Of a DNA stretch of 64,000 bases, positions 36,651 to 51,600 are shown in pieces (the stretch's first letter is position 1; each line of letters starts with the position of its first letter). The notes under the pieces are model-generated. The model ran no database searches. It was not told the origin of the DNA and worked only from the letters and a program-made list of their open reading frames with translations. The position numbers and the translations under genes are program-made. The stretch is from positions 323,854 through 387,853 of the forward strand of contig VZSR01002415.1 of the NCBI GenBank assembly GCA_013398615.1, given 5' to 3'. Origin of the DNA: Brachypodius melanocephalos. Lineage: Eukaryota; Chordata; Aves; Passeriformes; Pycnonotidae.

Positions 36651-39600
36651 GTAAGTCCTTTCTGAGAAACCTTTTTTCTCTGAAACATCCATTTCCTACC
36701 CTTTCTGGCAGTACTGAAAAAAAGAAACAAACAAAACTTCTAAGCATCCAAGTCCCTTGGCAACCTCCAAGGCCTGGGTCACGCCAAGGTTAAGCTGATG
36801 GTCTGTAGGACCCCAGTTTTCAGTTAATTGTTAAATTGTTTTCCCAATTGTATGTTTTTTCCTTTCTTCTCACTTAGTAGGATCTCTTAAGATTGTAAAA
36901 ATGCATTTTTGTAATCTTGTTTGGGTTTTCTTTTCACAGTCTAGTGAAGCTGAAGTTGCAACTGAATGAAGAGGGAAAGATTCCTGTCCGGAAGTGAGTG
37001 TGGATATTTGTTTCATTGTGTGTTCAGTCAGACTACAGGCAGAGCAGCCGGTGAGAGGATGGTTGCTCAGTGGCTTCAGCTGTCCACTCTTCCTGCACGT
37101 AAGAGGTGGAGAACTTTCCCTCTGTGTCCAGGCCATGGAAGTTCTCCTGCTGCACTTAGGTGACACATAATTTGAGTCTGGAAAGAAGACTTTGTGGTCT
37201 TCATCTACAGCAAGAAATGGCTTAAATAGCCACAGATATCACTTCCTGGTTGTTGCCAAGGAAAAAAATAATCAACAAAACAAAGCAACTTTGGTAAAGT
37301 TCTGATCACAGATTATTTTGCAAACCTGAGTTGAAAGGTGGATGAGGTGTGGGATTGTTTTCCTTTCCTGTAAGGACTTCTCTATTTGAAGAGCTTTTTA
37401 CTGGACTCCCCAGCTCACCTGCAGCACGGCTTCCTTGCTTTTCTCCTTGGCATGACCCAGTCCTTCCCCTCTTCCTCCATGCCTCAGCCTATGCTCTGGA
37501 TGTGCATGAGAGGGAAGCAGCCTCTGGGCTAGTGTTAGTGCTGGTTTAGGAGCAGAAAAGATTTGTGCTGCCTTGTGCATCAGGTAGGGCTCCCATTAGA
37601 ATGGGAAGCAAAGCCCAGCCTGTCCCTTCTCCCCTGCACTATGTGGCATGAATCTGGAATTGATTTCATGCCATTCACTGTCTTCCCAAGCAAGATCGCT
37701 CCAGGGCTGCTCCTGTGGTTCCTCTGTGTTGATTTAGCTCCTAGAATGACAAAAGGCAGCACTGCCATGTTGAATTCCCTTTTGGGTCCATAAATTACCT
37801 TTTGTTTTAAGAATAAGGAGCTGCAGACAGTGCATTTGAGAAGTTCTGAACCACTCTGCTCTTGGTCTGTGCTGTGTTACAGTATGACAAGAGGTGAGCA
37901 CTAATCACCCCAAATAAACACAGGCCCCAGGGTGTGTTGTAAGGCAGAGCCGTGCTGGATTAGGGTTGTGCTGACTAAATGGGCTCCTGGAGGGCTGAGC
38001 TTTATTCAACACTAAACATTTTTGTTATTTGTTTTCTAAACCACCAACCAGCAGAATTTCATTGTCAGAAACTAGAATATTCATCAAAGGGCTATTAAAA
38101 ATGTGTAGATCTGTAATGAATAACACACTAGGGAAGAGTGCTTTGAATTAATCTTTAAAATGCGAGCAAGGTAGCGTTGCTGCAGAGCTTATTCCTCTGA
38201 AATAAGTTAGAAAAAAATATCGGATACAGGATGTACCTCTCCTCAATGCCCATTTCTTGCAGAATGGTAAAAATGCAGACCATGAAATAGTCCAGATTAA
38301 GAACAAGGATTTTAAAAATATTCAGTATCTCCAAGTGGAGGTAAATGTAAGGCTTTCAAAACTCCTGAAAATTCTGAAAATTCCGTGAGCATTTGCCTTT
38401 CCTTTAAATATGTAAATCCCTTTGGAATCATACCAAGGCTGCTGCAGTTTTGCTTTGCAAAGGGCAGGGTTTGCATGAGCTGCTCCAGCCCCCGCCAGGC
38501 ACTCCAGACTGGCAGCACAGGGCACTCCTTGTTCCCCTGCTTGCTGTGAGCACCTGTGATTCCAGGAGCTTAATAGAATTGAGGCTGGATTTATCTGTGG
38601 AGGAGACCATGGTGCTGTTGACAGGGATGTTCTAAAAGAAGGGAAAGTTCAGTTGTTACTTCTCCACAGTACCATAGCAAGCACGCCCAAGAGGGGCAGG
38701 AAAGGACAGGAGAGGGATTTTGAGTGACAGGGCTCTTACAGAGTCCGTAGCAGAAATACAGAACTGCTGCTCTAAATCAGCAGTCAAAAAATGATGTGTA
38801 GGTTTATCACACTTGGTCCCTCAGTTACTCCCCTGGAGAAACCCTGTCTTGTCTTTGCTGGTTCATGCTTACAGTTGTCTTGCCTGTCTCCCTTGCTGTG
38901 CATTTGGAGTGTCCTGCACTGCCTGCAGCTCCAGCCCCTCGACCTCTGTCCTGCTCCATGGTGACATTTGTTTGCCTGTCTGGTCAGTATTTTTCAGATG
39001 TTCCCTGCAGACAAGAAGAGGGTGGAAGAAGCATTAAGCGCTTGTCATCTGCCAAATGGCAAGGTGAGGTTTTCTCCGGGTATCCAGAAGTCTCATGAGC
39101 TTGAGAAGGATCCTTTTCCCTGCCCTGACTGGGATGCCCTTGGCTGTGAAAAACCATCAGCTGAGATGCTTGTAGTTGCTTCCCTTATCCTACCACTGCC
39201 AGGCCTTAACTCTGGCCTGCTGGCATCAGTTCTTGCTGTCTTCCAGTAACACTTGTGACTCCAGCGCTTGCACTATGTGGCACAAGGAGCAGCAACACCC
39301 TGCCAGATGTTCCAGTCACTTACTGGGGTTGTCACAGCCAAGTGCTGAGCTGTGGGTGTTCATGACAGGTAAGAGCTGTCTCTAAAGCAGCTTTGTTGCT
39401 TTCTCAGAATGACGCCATCAACCCTGAGGACTTCCCCGAGCCAGTGTACAAGACGTTCCTCATGAATCTGTGTCCACGACCCGAGATTGATGAGATCTTT
39501 ACCTCACAGTAAGTTTCCCTCAAGCCACAGCCCAGAACTTGGTCTCTTGTGGCAAAAGATAGAGAGGAAGGAGGGGATTAAAGTCATGTCGTCTGTCTGG

Positions 39601-42600
39601 CCTTAAGCCTTAGAAGGGCAGGGTCCCAGACCACTTAATGCCTTTACTCACAGCCTGAATAAAATGGACGAGACCTCACTGTGCTACAGGACCCTGAAAT
39701 ATATGGGCCCAGAGGGAGGATCAGCCTGAGGAAGGATCAACCTCTCCTATGTGAAAAGATTTCTGGGGTAATTCCCAGGCCTTACCTCTGCCCCTCTGTG
39801 ATTCTCTCACTGCAGCCATCTAAAAGCAAAGCCCTACATGACCAAAGAGCACCTGGCAAAGTTCATCAACAAGAAGCAGCGCGACACCCGCCTCAATGAC
39901 ATCCTCTTCCCGCCAGCCAAACCCGAGCAGGTGCAGAGCCTGATAGAGAAATATGAGCCCAGCGGGTTTAACATCCAGAGAGGTGAGTCTTGTTCAGCCC
40001 AAAGCACTTGCTGTAGAGGTGGGATGAAAAAAGCAGAAGATCTCGTGCCCTCTGCCATCCTGCTTCCAGGGGAGCAGTCAGCCTGGTTCCCACAAATCCC
40101 TGTTGTTCCCAACTCTCTTTCCACTTCCAAAGAGGTGCCAGAGCTGTTCTATTTGGCATCTAACCGTTCCTTAACAGCTCTGTTTGCCATGCAGGGCAGC
40201 TGTCTCCGGAGGGGATGGTCTGGTTCCTCTGTGGCCCCGAGAACAACCTGATAGTGCTGGACAAGCTGATGCTGTACCAGGACATGACCCAGCCGCTGTC
40301 ACACTACTACATCAATTCCTCACACAACACCTACCTGACAGGTACGGCAGTGCTGGGGCAGGCATGCCCGGGGGCGGGGGCAGATGTGTGTGCCCTGCGG
40401 GTTTGAGGGCTGGGCTGACTCTAAATGCTGTGTGACACGAGGCAGTGTAGCCCTGCAACTGAAAACATCTTGTCAGTCTGCTGCATCCACCTGCCGAAGG
40501 CTGGCAGAGTTTCCTGTTGACCCTGTGTGTGCAGGAGCTGTCCGGTGTGAGTAGCTGACGCTGAGCCTCTCTCCCGCAGCCGGGCAGTTTTCTGGGACGT
40601 CCTCTCCTGAAATGTACCGCCAGACGCTGCTGGCCGGCTGCCGCTGCGTGGAGCTGGACTGCTGGAAAGGCCGGCCCCCGGACGAGGAGCCCATCATCAC
40701 CCACGGCTTCACCATGACAACTGAGATCCTTTTCAAGGTAGGGAAGAGCTTTCTCTGTGGATGCTTTCCCCTGCCTGCTCTTAGACTGATTGCTGAGGGA
40801 ACCAGATGGCTGAGGAGAAAGATGTTTGAGAGGAAAAGATTGATGGCAAGGTGACAAGTGAATGAATGCGTGGGTAGAAGGAAAAGTGAACAGATAAGCA
40901 CTAGGTTGGAATTTGTACGTTTTTGGAATGGGAGGAGTAGCAGAGAGGTTGACAGGTGGATGAAGATGGATGGATGAATGAATGAGGGAAATGTGGGAAG
41001 TCAGGCAGAAGCCATGGAGAGATGGCTGAGCAGAGGTGTGTGTGTACACAGGGCTGTATCACAGGATGGATGCACAGAACAAGGCATGAGGCTGGTGGAT
41101 TTATGGATAGCAGCACATCAGAGGAGCAAGCAGGCTTATAGAAAACACACAGTTAAAATGAGTTTATCTTCTGGACTGCAGCAAGTTTCTATGGCTGACA
41201 GCCTCAAGTGGAGGCTTTTGGAAGAAGAGGGTTCAATTCCTTCCTAATGACCTGAGTGTTGGAATGTGTTTTGTGGAGCAGCTGGCTTCCCTGAGGATTC
41301 AGCTCCCAGACTCCAGAAGCACAGCACAAAGCCAGGCAGTACAGGGCATTTATCCACAGCTTGCAAGTTACAAATAAAGGCATCACACTGACGTTTTTCC
41401 TGCACTCCTTTACACAGCTGCTGCCAACAGGTAGAGGTGCTTTAGATGGTTTTTTCCAGCTCTTTATTTTTATCTTCCCCCTAGTTCTCACACTTCACTA
41501 TTACTAAAATATTTATGTGTGAGGGGGGACAAAAACAACAAACCAAACCAGTCCTTAAGGTCAGAGGTATTGTCATCCTCAGACTCAGTAATTTCCAAAG
41601 CCCTGTGGTATCACTGCTGCTTTTTGCACAGCAGTTCACTGCAGATAGAACAGAAATAATGGCATTTGTAGCTGCTGTAATTGCAGAGTTCTGTTGAAGC
41701 CTGGGACCATTCCTCAAGGAAATTATAACCTGCTAACACAGCATGTGCTGGGGTTTGGTTTTACATAACACACAGTCCTTTCTTCCACTACAATTCCTGT
41801 GGCCTTTTAGTAGCATTGTCTGAGGCTTCTCCTCAGAGCCTTGAGGCTTCTGTGACAGACTCCCAGTGGTCCATGGAGGAGCAGCTGTGGCAGCCTCCCT
41901 CCACGCTGGGGTCATGACTGATCCAGGATTTGGGATGATCAGGGGACTGTAATTGCAAAGGAGCAAATGGCACTTCTTTACCAATTAGTAGGACAAGAAA
42001 GGAAAATAGTGGAAAGTTTGTGGCAGTTTAACAGGGGCTTGGGGAAAATATTATTATTTTTTCTTACATCATTAATGCTGAGAAGGTTTCCATGGTATTT
42101 GCATTTGAAATGTCAGCACAGCTGGTAACTGAACACTCCAGCTTTCTCTGCTGCCAGGCCAAAGGATTTTATAAGCAGCAGAAATGATAGAAAATTGGGC
42201 AGGTTCAGAGGTAAGTATAGATAGAGTTTGCAGTGGTTTAATCCGGTGCTGCACACACCTTTCTGTGCCAGTTCAAGGTGCTTGGGACAGGGGTTTGTCC
42301 CTCTGGCCAAACGCTCTCATGTGCAGTCATGTGTACACTGACCTGTGCCGCAAAACCAAAACTCCCTTCTTGCATCTTCACCTTCATTTTTGGCACAAGC
42401 TGTTGAGTTTGGCTCAGCGTGGATCCTCTGGAGCTGGAAATCTGGGCAGTTGTGAAAAAGATGACACTTCTCACGTTCTTACTGGGAGAAGTTTAGTGAC
42501 TTTGAAAGGAGCTCCTGAGAGACAATTTTGGAGTCTGTTCAGTGGAAGGTCAGCTGTGTGTCTGTTACTAATGAGTACTGAGTTTCTCTCTGACCATGGC

Positions 42601-45600
42601 CTCTCCTTCAGGATGCCATCGAGGCCATTGCAGAAAGTGCTTTTAAAACATCTCCATACCCTGTGATCCTGTCCTTCGAGAACCATGTGGACTCGTGAGT
42701 ATTTGGTGATTGGGAGAATTGTCTGCTGTGTCTAGAGCAGAAAATACACAGGCAAGGGCTGCTGGGTTTTAATTGAATGCTGAGATGAAGAGAAGCATTA
42801 ACTGAGGGTTTCTGAAGCAACTGAAGGTGGGTCAGAGCTGAAAGATGAGCCTTAACCTGCAGAGTGGGGTGATCACAGTTGTGCAGCCTTTTACCTTGGG
42901 GTTGCACAGTATGAACATGGGAGTCGGCTTGGGAATGGGACCTTAACATCTGCGTAGCTGAGAGGGTTTTCTGGGTAGAGGACATGGATCTCGATCTTTT
43001 GTTCATGCCAAACTCTGGATTTGGACATTTACTTTCCTCCTCACTCCTGCCTGATCTCTCTTAGGCCCAAGCAGCAGGCAAAGATGGCCGAGTACTGCCG
43101 AACCATTTTTGGAGACATGCTGCTGACGGAGCCACTGGAGAAATACCCGGTATGAGGGAGCTGGGGCAGGAAGAGCTGGGGAGGCCTTTCTGGAAAACTT
43201 GGTCACTCCTGGTGCTGGGAGGTGCCACAACAAACACAATGCCATGGACATGGATCCTGGTCCATAGGCATGGGTGCAAGACTCTGTCAGAGGTTTTCTT
43301 GTCTAGCACTCTGTCACCTGAGGGGCTCTGGGTGGCCAGGATGTACCAAGGGTACCAGGTGTGTTCTGTACATGGCACTGGTCCAGCTCTGTCTGTCAGC
43401 ACTTGGAAACAGGGGCAAAGGCCTACTCCTGCTTCTAGCCTGGAAATATTCCCTTCCAGACACAGGTGGGCAGGTCAGTGTCACGTGCTTGGAACAGCTG
43501 AGGAAAACTCCCCATCTGCCTGACCCCAGTCTTCATCTTAACCTTTGGTGCCACAACTGCCCTGCCAGGGGACATGGTTTTAAACATCTGAGCAGGACCT
43601 GTGTTCTGCAGGGCATGAGGCAGCTCCTTGGGGTGCACAAAGAAGGGACAGCTGAAGCACCTGGCCCAAGCACGTGTTTGAAAGCACTGAGACCCAAATA
43701 AGAGCTGGGAAGAAGCAGTGAGCCAGCAGCAGCTGCCCACTGTCCAGCCCCATGTCCAGGCAACAGGAACAGAGGGATAGGGGGCGGGGGGAACAGTTCA
43801 AGAGATCAGCTAAGCTATTAACAGGCCTTTGCTGTCTGTGCAGTCTGTCACAAGTCCTTGTCTTTAGACACCTCCTCTGGGATCTTTTTTAAATCTGCTG
43901 CAGGCAGTGTTTAAATCCAGCCTGAGTACTGATGAGGGGCTGAGGATCTGGGATATAATGAGAGAAGTAGGTGGAATGGGAAGCCAGAGGTATGCAGTTG
44001 CCTTCAGGCCATGTAGGTGTTTTTTTAGCAGGATGGGTGGCTAGGCAGCATGGCAGAGCCTGAGAGGTGCAAAATGCTGGTCTGAAACCACGGGTGAAAT
44101 CTTAGGAAAAATCTGCATTAATCTAGTGGGATATGCTGGCAGATGGAGGAAATAACAAGTATAGTGGGTGAGAGATGCCTGTGCACTGGCAATTGGCCAG
44201 GGGGACAGGAGAGGTGAGTGTTTGAATTCTGTGATGAGGTTTATCTGTTGCAGCTGAAGCCAGGAGTTCCCCTGCCAAGTCCTCAGGATCTCTTAAGGAA
44301 AATCTTGATTAAAAACAAAAAGAACCAATCTATGTCTGGGAAGAGGCAGAGCTCTTTGAAGAAAGGGAGGAACATGGAACCAGAAAACACTGAGCAGCCA
44401 ACCTCTGTGGATGCTGAAGATACTGGTATGTCTGAAGGGAAGGGGGACTAATAAAACTGATGGGCAAAGCCTTCTAAATCACCCAATACGAGCTTGTGGC
44501 AAGACAGCACCAGTCATTAAATCAGTTATCCCAATCAGCAGCAGAAAATTGGAAGAGAAATTAAATCTTCAGAATACTTTGAACACTTAGTCCAGCCAAA
44601 AGAGACGATCATTTACAACCTGCCCATGATCTCTTAGTGATCCACTGATACACTCTGGCTTTTGGGTTGAGGGAAGGGGAATTTGTTACTGCTTGTAGCT
44701 CTCAGATAACCACAAATTCACCACAGCCTAGTTCTTCACCATGAGGGCCTTGGAGGTTCATGAAACCTTCGGCCCCTCTCTCCTCTCTTCCTGTCACCTC
44801 TTGGGCTCAGGGCCCCTGTTGTCTCTGTCATGGTAAGAGCACATGAAGCCATGTGAGGACAAGATGAGCACCACTGCAGGACAGCTGGAAATGGGCATTT
44901 ATTCCCACAAATATGTGTGACCTTGGCAGGGAAACAGCCCAGTGATTGTCACTCCTGGGTGTAAGGGGAGCCTGCAGGGGGAATGGTTTGGTCTCTTGGG
45001 TATGCTGGTCCTCAGTGTACCAGTTCATATTTGGATTTGGCCAATAAAATTGTAGGATTCTTCCCCTCAGTGTTCTAGCATTACTTGGTGGGGAGGTTTG
45101 GCAGAGCCCTCCACTGCCAGCAGCCTGCGGGGTCCTGTCTGTGTCCTGCTGATCCATTCCACTGATGAGGGCCTGTGTGCTTAGTCTGGGCAGGTGATGT
45201 GGCTGAAGAGGAGCCAGAGGAAGAGGATGAACAGCTCAGAAACCTGGATGAAGAGGAAATCAAGAAGATGCAGTCAGATGAGGTACTGTCACTGTTGGTT
45301 CTTTTCCTTTTCTATTTGGATTTTTGCTGGCTTCCATTTTTCTCTGAGATCTCACCCCATTGGATAGAGATGGACTCGAAGTGCAAAGGGGAATGAACCT
45401 GTCGGGGTTTTCCATCCCCCACATAACAAGACTTTTGCAGAGAAACTGAAAGAGAAGTTTTGTTGCAAGCATAAAGAATGTGGCAGAGGAGTTACCGCTG
45501 ACTCTGCATGATTTGGAGATAACTGTTTGCCTTGGGGGTGTTGGAGAGGCTTAGCCTTGGTCTGAGAAGTTATTACTGAAAGTGCTGCTGCTGCTGAAGG

Positions 45601-48600
45601 GGGAGGGAGATCAGCATTCCACTTGAATAAAGGGTCTATTTCCCATTTCCCTTTCCCTGGTATCCTTTGGAGAGGAGGAAAACCAATATCCAGAGTTTGT
45701 CCCAGACTCTGTGTTCTGAGGGGTCAAAGAGGTCCTGGGCTTTGTACATCCTCCTTGGAACCTCTCCATGTGTCTTGATTCCATTTTTACCCAGCCCCCT
45801 GGAGACTCTGTGCCCCTGACCAACATGGAGATGTAGGACTGGGAAGCCAGAGCAACTGGAGCACTCTGGTCAGGGCAGCCACCAGAGCTCTTTGACTCTG
45901 CCTGGGAGGCCCCAGTGCAATTTGTTTCATCTCCAGGGAAGGTCTCTTCATCTGTTTCCTTTTGGATTGTTTTCTGCTCAGGGCACAGCTGGCCTGGAAG
46001 TGACGGCATACGAGGAGATGTCCAGCCTGGTTAACTACATACAGCCCATCAAATTCAACTCCTTCGAGGTGTCTGCCAGTAAGTCAGGCTCAGTCCCTTT
46101 GGAATCCAGGCCAAGTGTTGCCTGGCTCTGTCAGTTCCCTGTGCAGAATGGGGACTGGGCGTGCCTTGCTCCTAAATGCAATCTCCTGTTTCTAGAGAAG
46201 AACCGGAGTTACGTCATCTCTTCCTTCACCGAGATGAAGGCTTGTGATCTACTGAGCAAGTTCCCCATGCAGTTTGTAGAGTATCCTTTTGGCAGCCCTT
46301 TTCCAGTGCCATTGGGTGCTTGGAGTGTGAGGGAGGTTCTCGACAGGATGCATCCTGCTGTAGCCAATGTCAAGGCTGCCAGATGCTTGTCCTTAAGTGA
46401 AAAGTGTGTGGACAAGGAGCCTGAGCCTCTCTGAGGTCTCTTCTGGAAGGCTCTGAGCATTTGGTAGCAGAGCTCCAACAGTTTTTATAGTGGGAATATG
46501 CGGGCTGGCCCCAGGGCACAAGAGGAGCGCTCCTGCCTTGTTTCCTATAGAGCCTGTAGATACAACAAGTGGCAGATGAGCCGCATTTACCCCAAAGGCA
46601 CCCGGATGGACTCCTCCAATTACCAGCCCCAGATGTTCTGGAATGTCGGCTGTCAGATGGTGGCACTCAACTTCCAGACCATGGGTGAGTGTTGGGGTGT
46701 GCTCCAGTCTCCAAGCATGTGAGGACAGTTGCTGCTGGTCCCTGGGTGCTCCTGGTCCCCACCTCTTCCTTTTCAGCCATTTCCCTGGTCATTATTCCAT
46801 GTGCCTTTTCCCAAAGTGCTGTTCTCCTCTGATTTGATCTCCCACAGACCAAGAGCACTTTTCCATGCCCATTGCAGACCTGGCATGCACACATGGGGAC
46901 TGCTGTCACCCTGTGTCTGGGCACTGTCCCTGGCTGTCCTGTTCCACTGTCACACTGAATCATATCCATGAGGGCACCTCCAGCTCCCATCCCCCAGGTT
47001 GCTACCTCTACAAGGCAGACGCAGAGCTCCATCTGGCCACAGCACTAACCTGTCTGTGCCATTATTTCCAGGATTTTGACCTGACCAGGGAGGAAGGGCC
47101 TTTCCTTGCTGCACAACCAGCATAAGAAGGAAAGAAAAGCCATGAGAGAAAGCTGTACCTTACCTCTCTTCCTTCCTCAGAGGGCTGTGTTATGTATAGA
47201 GCACAGGAGACAAAAGGGAGTGAGTGCAAGGTTGGTCCTGGAGAGGATGACAGTGCAGGCAGGTGCAGCAACCACCAGCAGTGTCCTCAGAAGTGTCAGA
47301 CAGAAGATGCACTCAGAGGAGACCCAAAATGAAAGGGGGAAGGAGCAGAGGGGCTTAGGCAGCTACTTATTCCCACCCAAAAATAGTGGGTTCTCCTTAA
47401 GGCAGGTTTTAATTTAGTTCTGCCCATGACTTAAGGTGCAAGTGTAAGCAAACCACTTCCCTTCCTTACAACAGCTGCTGTAATATTTTTCCCTGTAGGG
47501 TGCTGAGAGGCTTAATTAGTTTTCAAGATGGCTTTACGAGCCGTGGGCTGGCAGGGGCTGGAAGCTTCTGGCAGCTTTCAGCTCCCTTGTAGCACACAGC
47601 CCTGTGTCACTGTGTTGCTGTGCTCTCAGATGTCCCCATGCAGCAGAACATGGCCCTGTTTGAGTTCAACGGGCAGTGTGGGTACCTGCTCAAGCACGAG
47701 TTCATGCGGCGCCCCGACAAGCAGTTTGACCCCTTCTCCGTGGACCGCATCGATGGGCTGGTGGCCACCACTGTCTCTGTCACGGCAAGTACAGCCTGGG
47801 GACCCTGTCCTGTGTCACCCAGGGGGACTCTCAGTGCCACATGAACTCGTAGAGCCCAGGGGAAAGCGTTACTGTGGCAACTCCCAGACTTGTCGCTATT
47901 TTAAATTAATCATAATCACATGAAAATGGAAAATGAGCATCTGTCGTGCAGAGGCAGCAAAGGCTGTGCTAGTGGGGAGAGAGGAAGTGCTGAAGCAAGA
48001 AATAGGGGTGGAGGTAAAAGAAAAGCTGGAGCAGAAAAGCTGTTTTGGGGTGAGAGAGTGACTTTGGAGTGAAGGAACGGGTGGATCCCTCTGTTTATTC
48101 TTCCCAGCAGTTGCTAACTATGTCTGTGATGTTCACAGGTACTCTCTGGTCAGTTCCTCTCGGACCGCAGTGTGAAGACCTACGTGGAAGTGGAGCTCCT
48201 TGGGCTGCCAAGGGATGCCAAACGCAAACACAGAACCAAACTGACTTCCACAGCCAACTCCATTAACCCTGTGTGGAAAGAGGAGGCTTTTGTTTTTGAA
48301 AAAGTGAGAACATTTGATAGTGATTTAGACAGAGAATCCTTAAAGCTCCTGATGGCCATGAGCACTGCCTTGGGAGAGATGTCAGTGCCAGCAGAAGGGA
48401 CTCCCCTCTGGAGACCTCAGGCCTGGCTTTTGACACTCTCAGGTAACATCCAAACAACAATGTCCAAAACAACTTTGCATCAATATTTCCCAGAACAGAC
48501 AAGGGGTAGGCGGGAATGGTTCTGGAAATAACAGGCATCCAAAATCTCCCCTCTGTGATGCCCTCTTCAGACTGATCAGTTTGGAAAACTTCCAGCACCA

Positions 48601-51600
48601 GAAAGGAACTGAATTTCTGTGGTTAAACTGTCAGTGAGAAACAGCCAAACTGGAGCAGTAATGGGACCAGTTTTCAGTTGTGCCAGAACATGGAAAGCTG
48701 CCCTGTCTCTCCTCAGGAATTCAGTGATCACCAATCCAGCTGCAGGGCACAGGGAAGTAAAGTCAAGTACACATTATACAATTCATCTGTCAGGCACAGT
48801 ATGAAGCCACAGATATTTTCAGCCTACTTGGCTGAAGTATCCTCCCTTTTGCTATGAGGCTTCACTCCTGGCAGAATAATTTTGAGTTCATTTTATGGCA
48901 CAAGAATACAGGGAAGGAGGGAGTCAAAAGCCTTTATTAGCAATGTTACCATGTTTGCTGAATTATCCATCCCAGTTCATTCCATTCTCCAGCATGCTTT
49001 TCCTGGAAGCAGTGGTTTGGAGGGTTAGGGTCTTTAGGTAACCTGTGATCTTGGGCAGGCTGAGAAGCCTGAGTTTAGTGGAGTTTCTGGGCATTCAGCT
49101 ATGATGCCTATGATAAACTATGCCTTAAATTACAAGATGCAGAAATAGGCAGTGCCATCCTGGAAGAGATGGAATTGTTTGGTTGGAAGGAGGAGGAAGA
49201 TGCTGCTGTCAGGAGTTAGAGGTGAGGACACTGGTGCCTTACTCTACTTTTCCCTTAGATCATGATGCCTGAGCTGGCGTCTCTCAAAATGGTGGCTTGG
49301 GAAGAAGGAGGGAAGTTCATTGGCCAGCGTATCATTCCCATCATTGCAATGCACCCAGGTAAATCCATGGAAATTCCTTCAGCTTTTGTGCCCTTGAGAC
49401 CTGTCCAGTGGGAGCCATAAAGACGATACAAACAGCTGCATACTTTGCTCCTTAGTCTCCGTGCCCACAGGCACTGGAACCTTCAAATCCATCTTGTTAT
49501 AGCCTTGGCTTTATCCCATGATAACACTCACCATGCCCTCCTGTAAAGAGGGCCTTGGGCTGCTGGAGCAGACAGAGGGAGGGACAGGATGCTGCCAGCT
49601 CAGCTCCCTCCCCTCTCTGCCCCAGGCTACCACCACGTGTGCCTGCGCAGCGAGAGCAACATGCCGCTCACCATGCCCGCCCTCTTCGTGTTCCTGGAGA
49701 TCAAGGACTACGTGCCGGATGCTTGGGCAGGTAGGGAGCACTGGAATGTGCAGGGAGTGCTTCTGGCCTCCTCCAAACTCTGATTCAGAAGCATTTTTCC
49801 AGCCTGGGGAGTGCTTTCCTGCTGCACCCTCAATTCCTTGTCAGGGTGGGACTTGAGTCCGTGCCAGCATCCTGTCACAGCCTGGCTGCCTTGGGAAGAG
49901 CATGGAGGCTCCCAGTGCAGCTGTGCCTGGTTCCCACCTGAGGTGCAGTGCAGGTGTACCAGGCTCCAGTGTGGAATGTCTCAGCCCTACTCTTGTTCAG
50001 AGGCAGGGAGAGGTTTCCTTGAGGTAATAGGTGACATCTCTCAGTGGCTGCAGAGAACAGGGGTTTTAGGGAGGTTTTAGGAGTGATGCCCTTCCCTGTT
50101 GGAAGGGAGGTTCCTGCTGCTCCTGAGATATGGGGACCTTCCTTTGAGAAGGGTCAGAGCTGGATGTGACAGAAGCCTCACCAGAGGGATTAACAGTCAT
50201 GACCAAACCCAGAGTGTAACAGCATCAGCCACAGGAGCTCTTGTGAATACTTCTCCTGTTGCTCTCTCCTCTCCTGTGTTCATACAAAAGAACCTTATTC
50301 ACTGGGGAAATGCTGAGAAATTTGGTTTATCACATTTTGATTGAAAAGATGAGATTTATACAGCACTGGGCTGGAATTAGAGGAGGCAGCTGTGCAGGTG
50401 GGAGAAGTCTTCACCTGGCCCTTTGGGAGGGCCCTTAACCTCTTTGGGAGCAGAGTTCCCAAAATCACTTCACAGAGCTGCTTTGAACATCAGTTGTGAG
50501 CCATGGCCTTGAGCTGGGATTGAGGTGAAGGAGGCTCCCTTCCTCCCTCCCTTGTGCTGTCAGGGAGACTTTGGTTACAAGCAGAGAACACAAACTATTC
50601 CTTCTTCACAGTGTCCTGTGCTGGGCAGGGAAAATGAGTCCATGAGTTGTTTACTATTCAAGCCAAGCCCTGCTCTCTGTTTCCAGATCTCACTATTGCC
50701 CTCTCCAACCCCATCAAGTTCTTCAACCTGCAGGACAAGTGCTTGGTGAAGCTCAAGGATACCTCGGGGGAGGTGAGATTTTCCAGATTCTGTTATCTAG
50801 AGCACCTTGCATGAATTAGCCTGAAATAATGGAGCTTTCATTTACCTATGATCTTTGTTTTAGAGGCCTGGCATGCAGACAAACCTCTCATCTGCTGAGA
50901 CTAACGGGGTGGCAGGCTCCACTGGGAAACCCAGCACTCCTCCCTCTAATGGGTCCACAGGTAAGTTTACAAGAGTTTACAAGTATTTAAGCATATTGGC
51001 AGCTTAATTAATTCTTCTGTACTGACACCAACATCCTTCACATGAGCTGTGTTCTGGTGAGCTCTCTTCTGTCCATTTCCAACCTGGACATCCAAGATGG
51101 GACATTAACGGGAACTTCTTTTGGGATTTCAGGAGCAGCATTCACCAAGGATGAAGCCGTGTTAGAAGTAATGCAGATGGCAGGTAAATCCTCATGCTGG
51201 TCACCTGGGCTGAGGCCCTGCCTGTCATTTCCAGGCATTTCCAAATTAAAAAGACATGTCCCAAACCTGCCTGGTGGAGCCAGCACTAAAGACAAATCCC
51301 AAGACTCTTGGAGCTCAAGGACAGGTTTTCTCCAGCACACCTGCACTCCTTGTGCAGTGTGTTGTTCACCTGCTTCTGGGTGCCTGAATGCAGTGTGATG
51401 CAAAGTCCTGCAAACTTGGGGCCTAATTGTGCCTCAAAACTGAACTGAAGGCACAAGAGGAAACCTGCTTCACTCAGGTTATGTTGGCAAATAACCGTTA
51501 CGTACGTTGCTTATTTAGAAGTTATTCCTAAAGAGAAGTGTTTACCAGGACAGAATATGTACCTGGGGAGAGGCATCCCAAGGTGTGGAGCAGAGCAGGC

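Noticed and set aside
46551..46559. Alternative acceptor ctatag at 46550 for PLCB2 exon 18
   Set aside because: It would add nine bases containing an in-frame TAG before the conserved YNKWQMSRIYPKG; the second tag at 46559 restores the family sequence.
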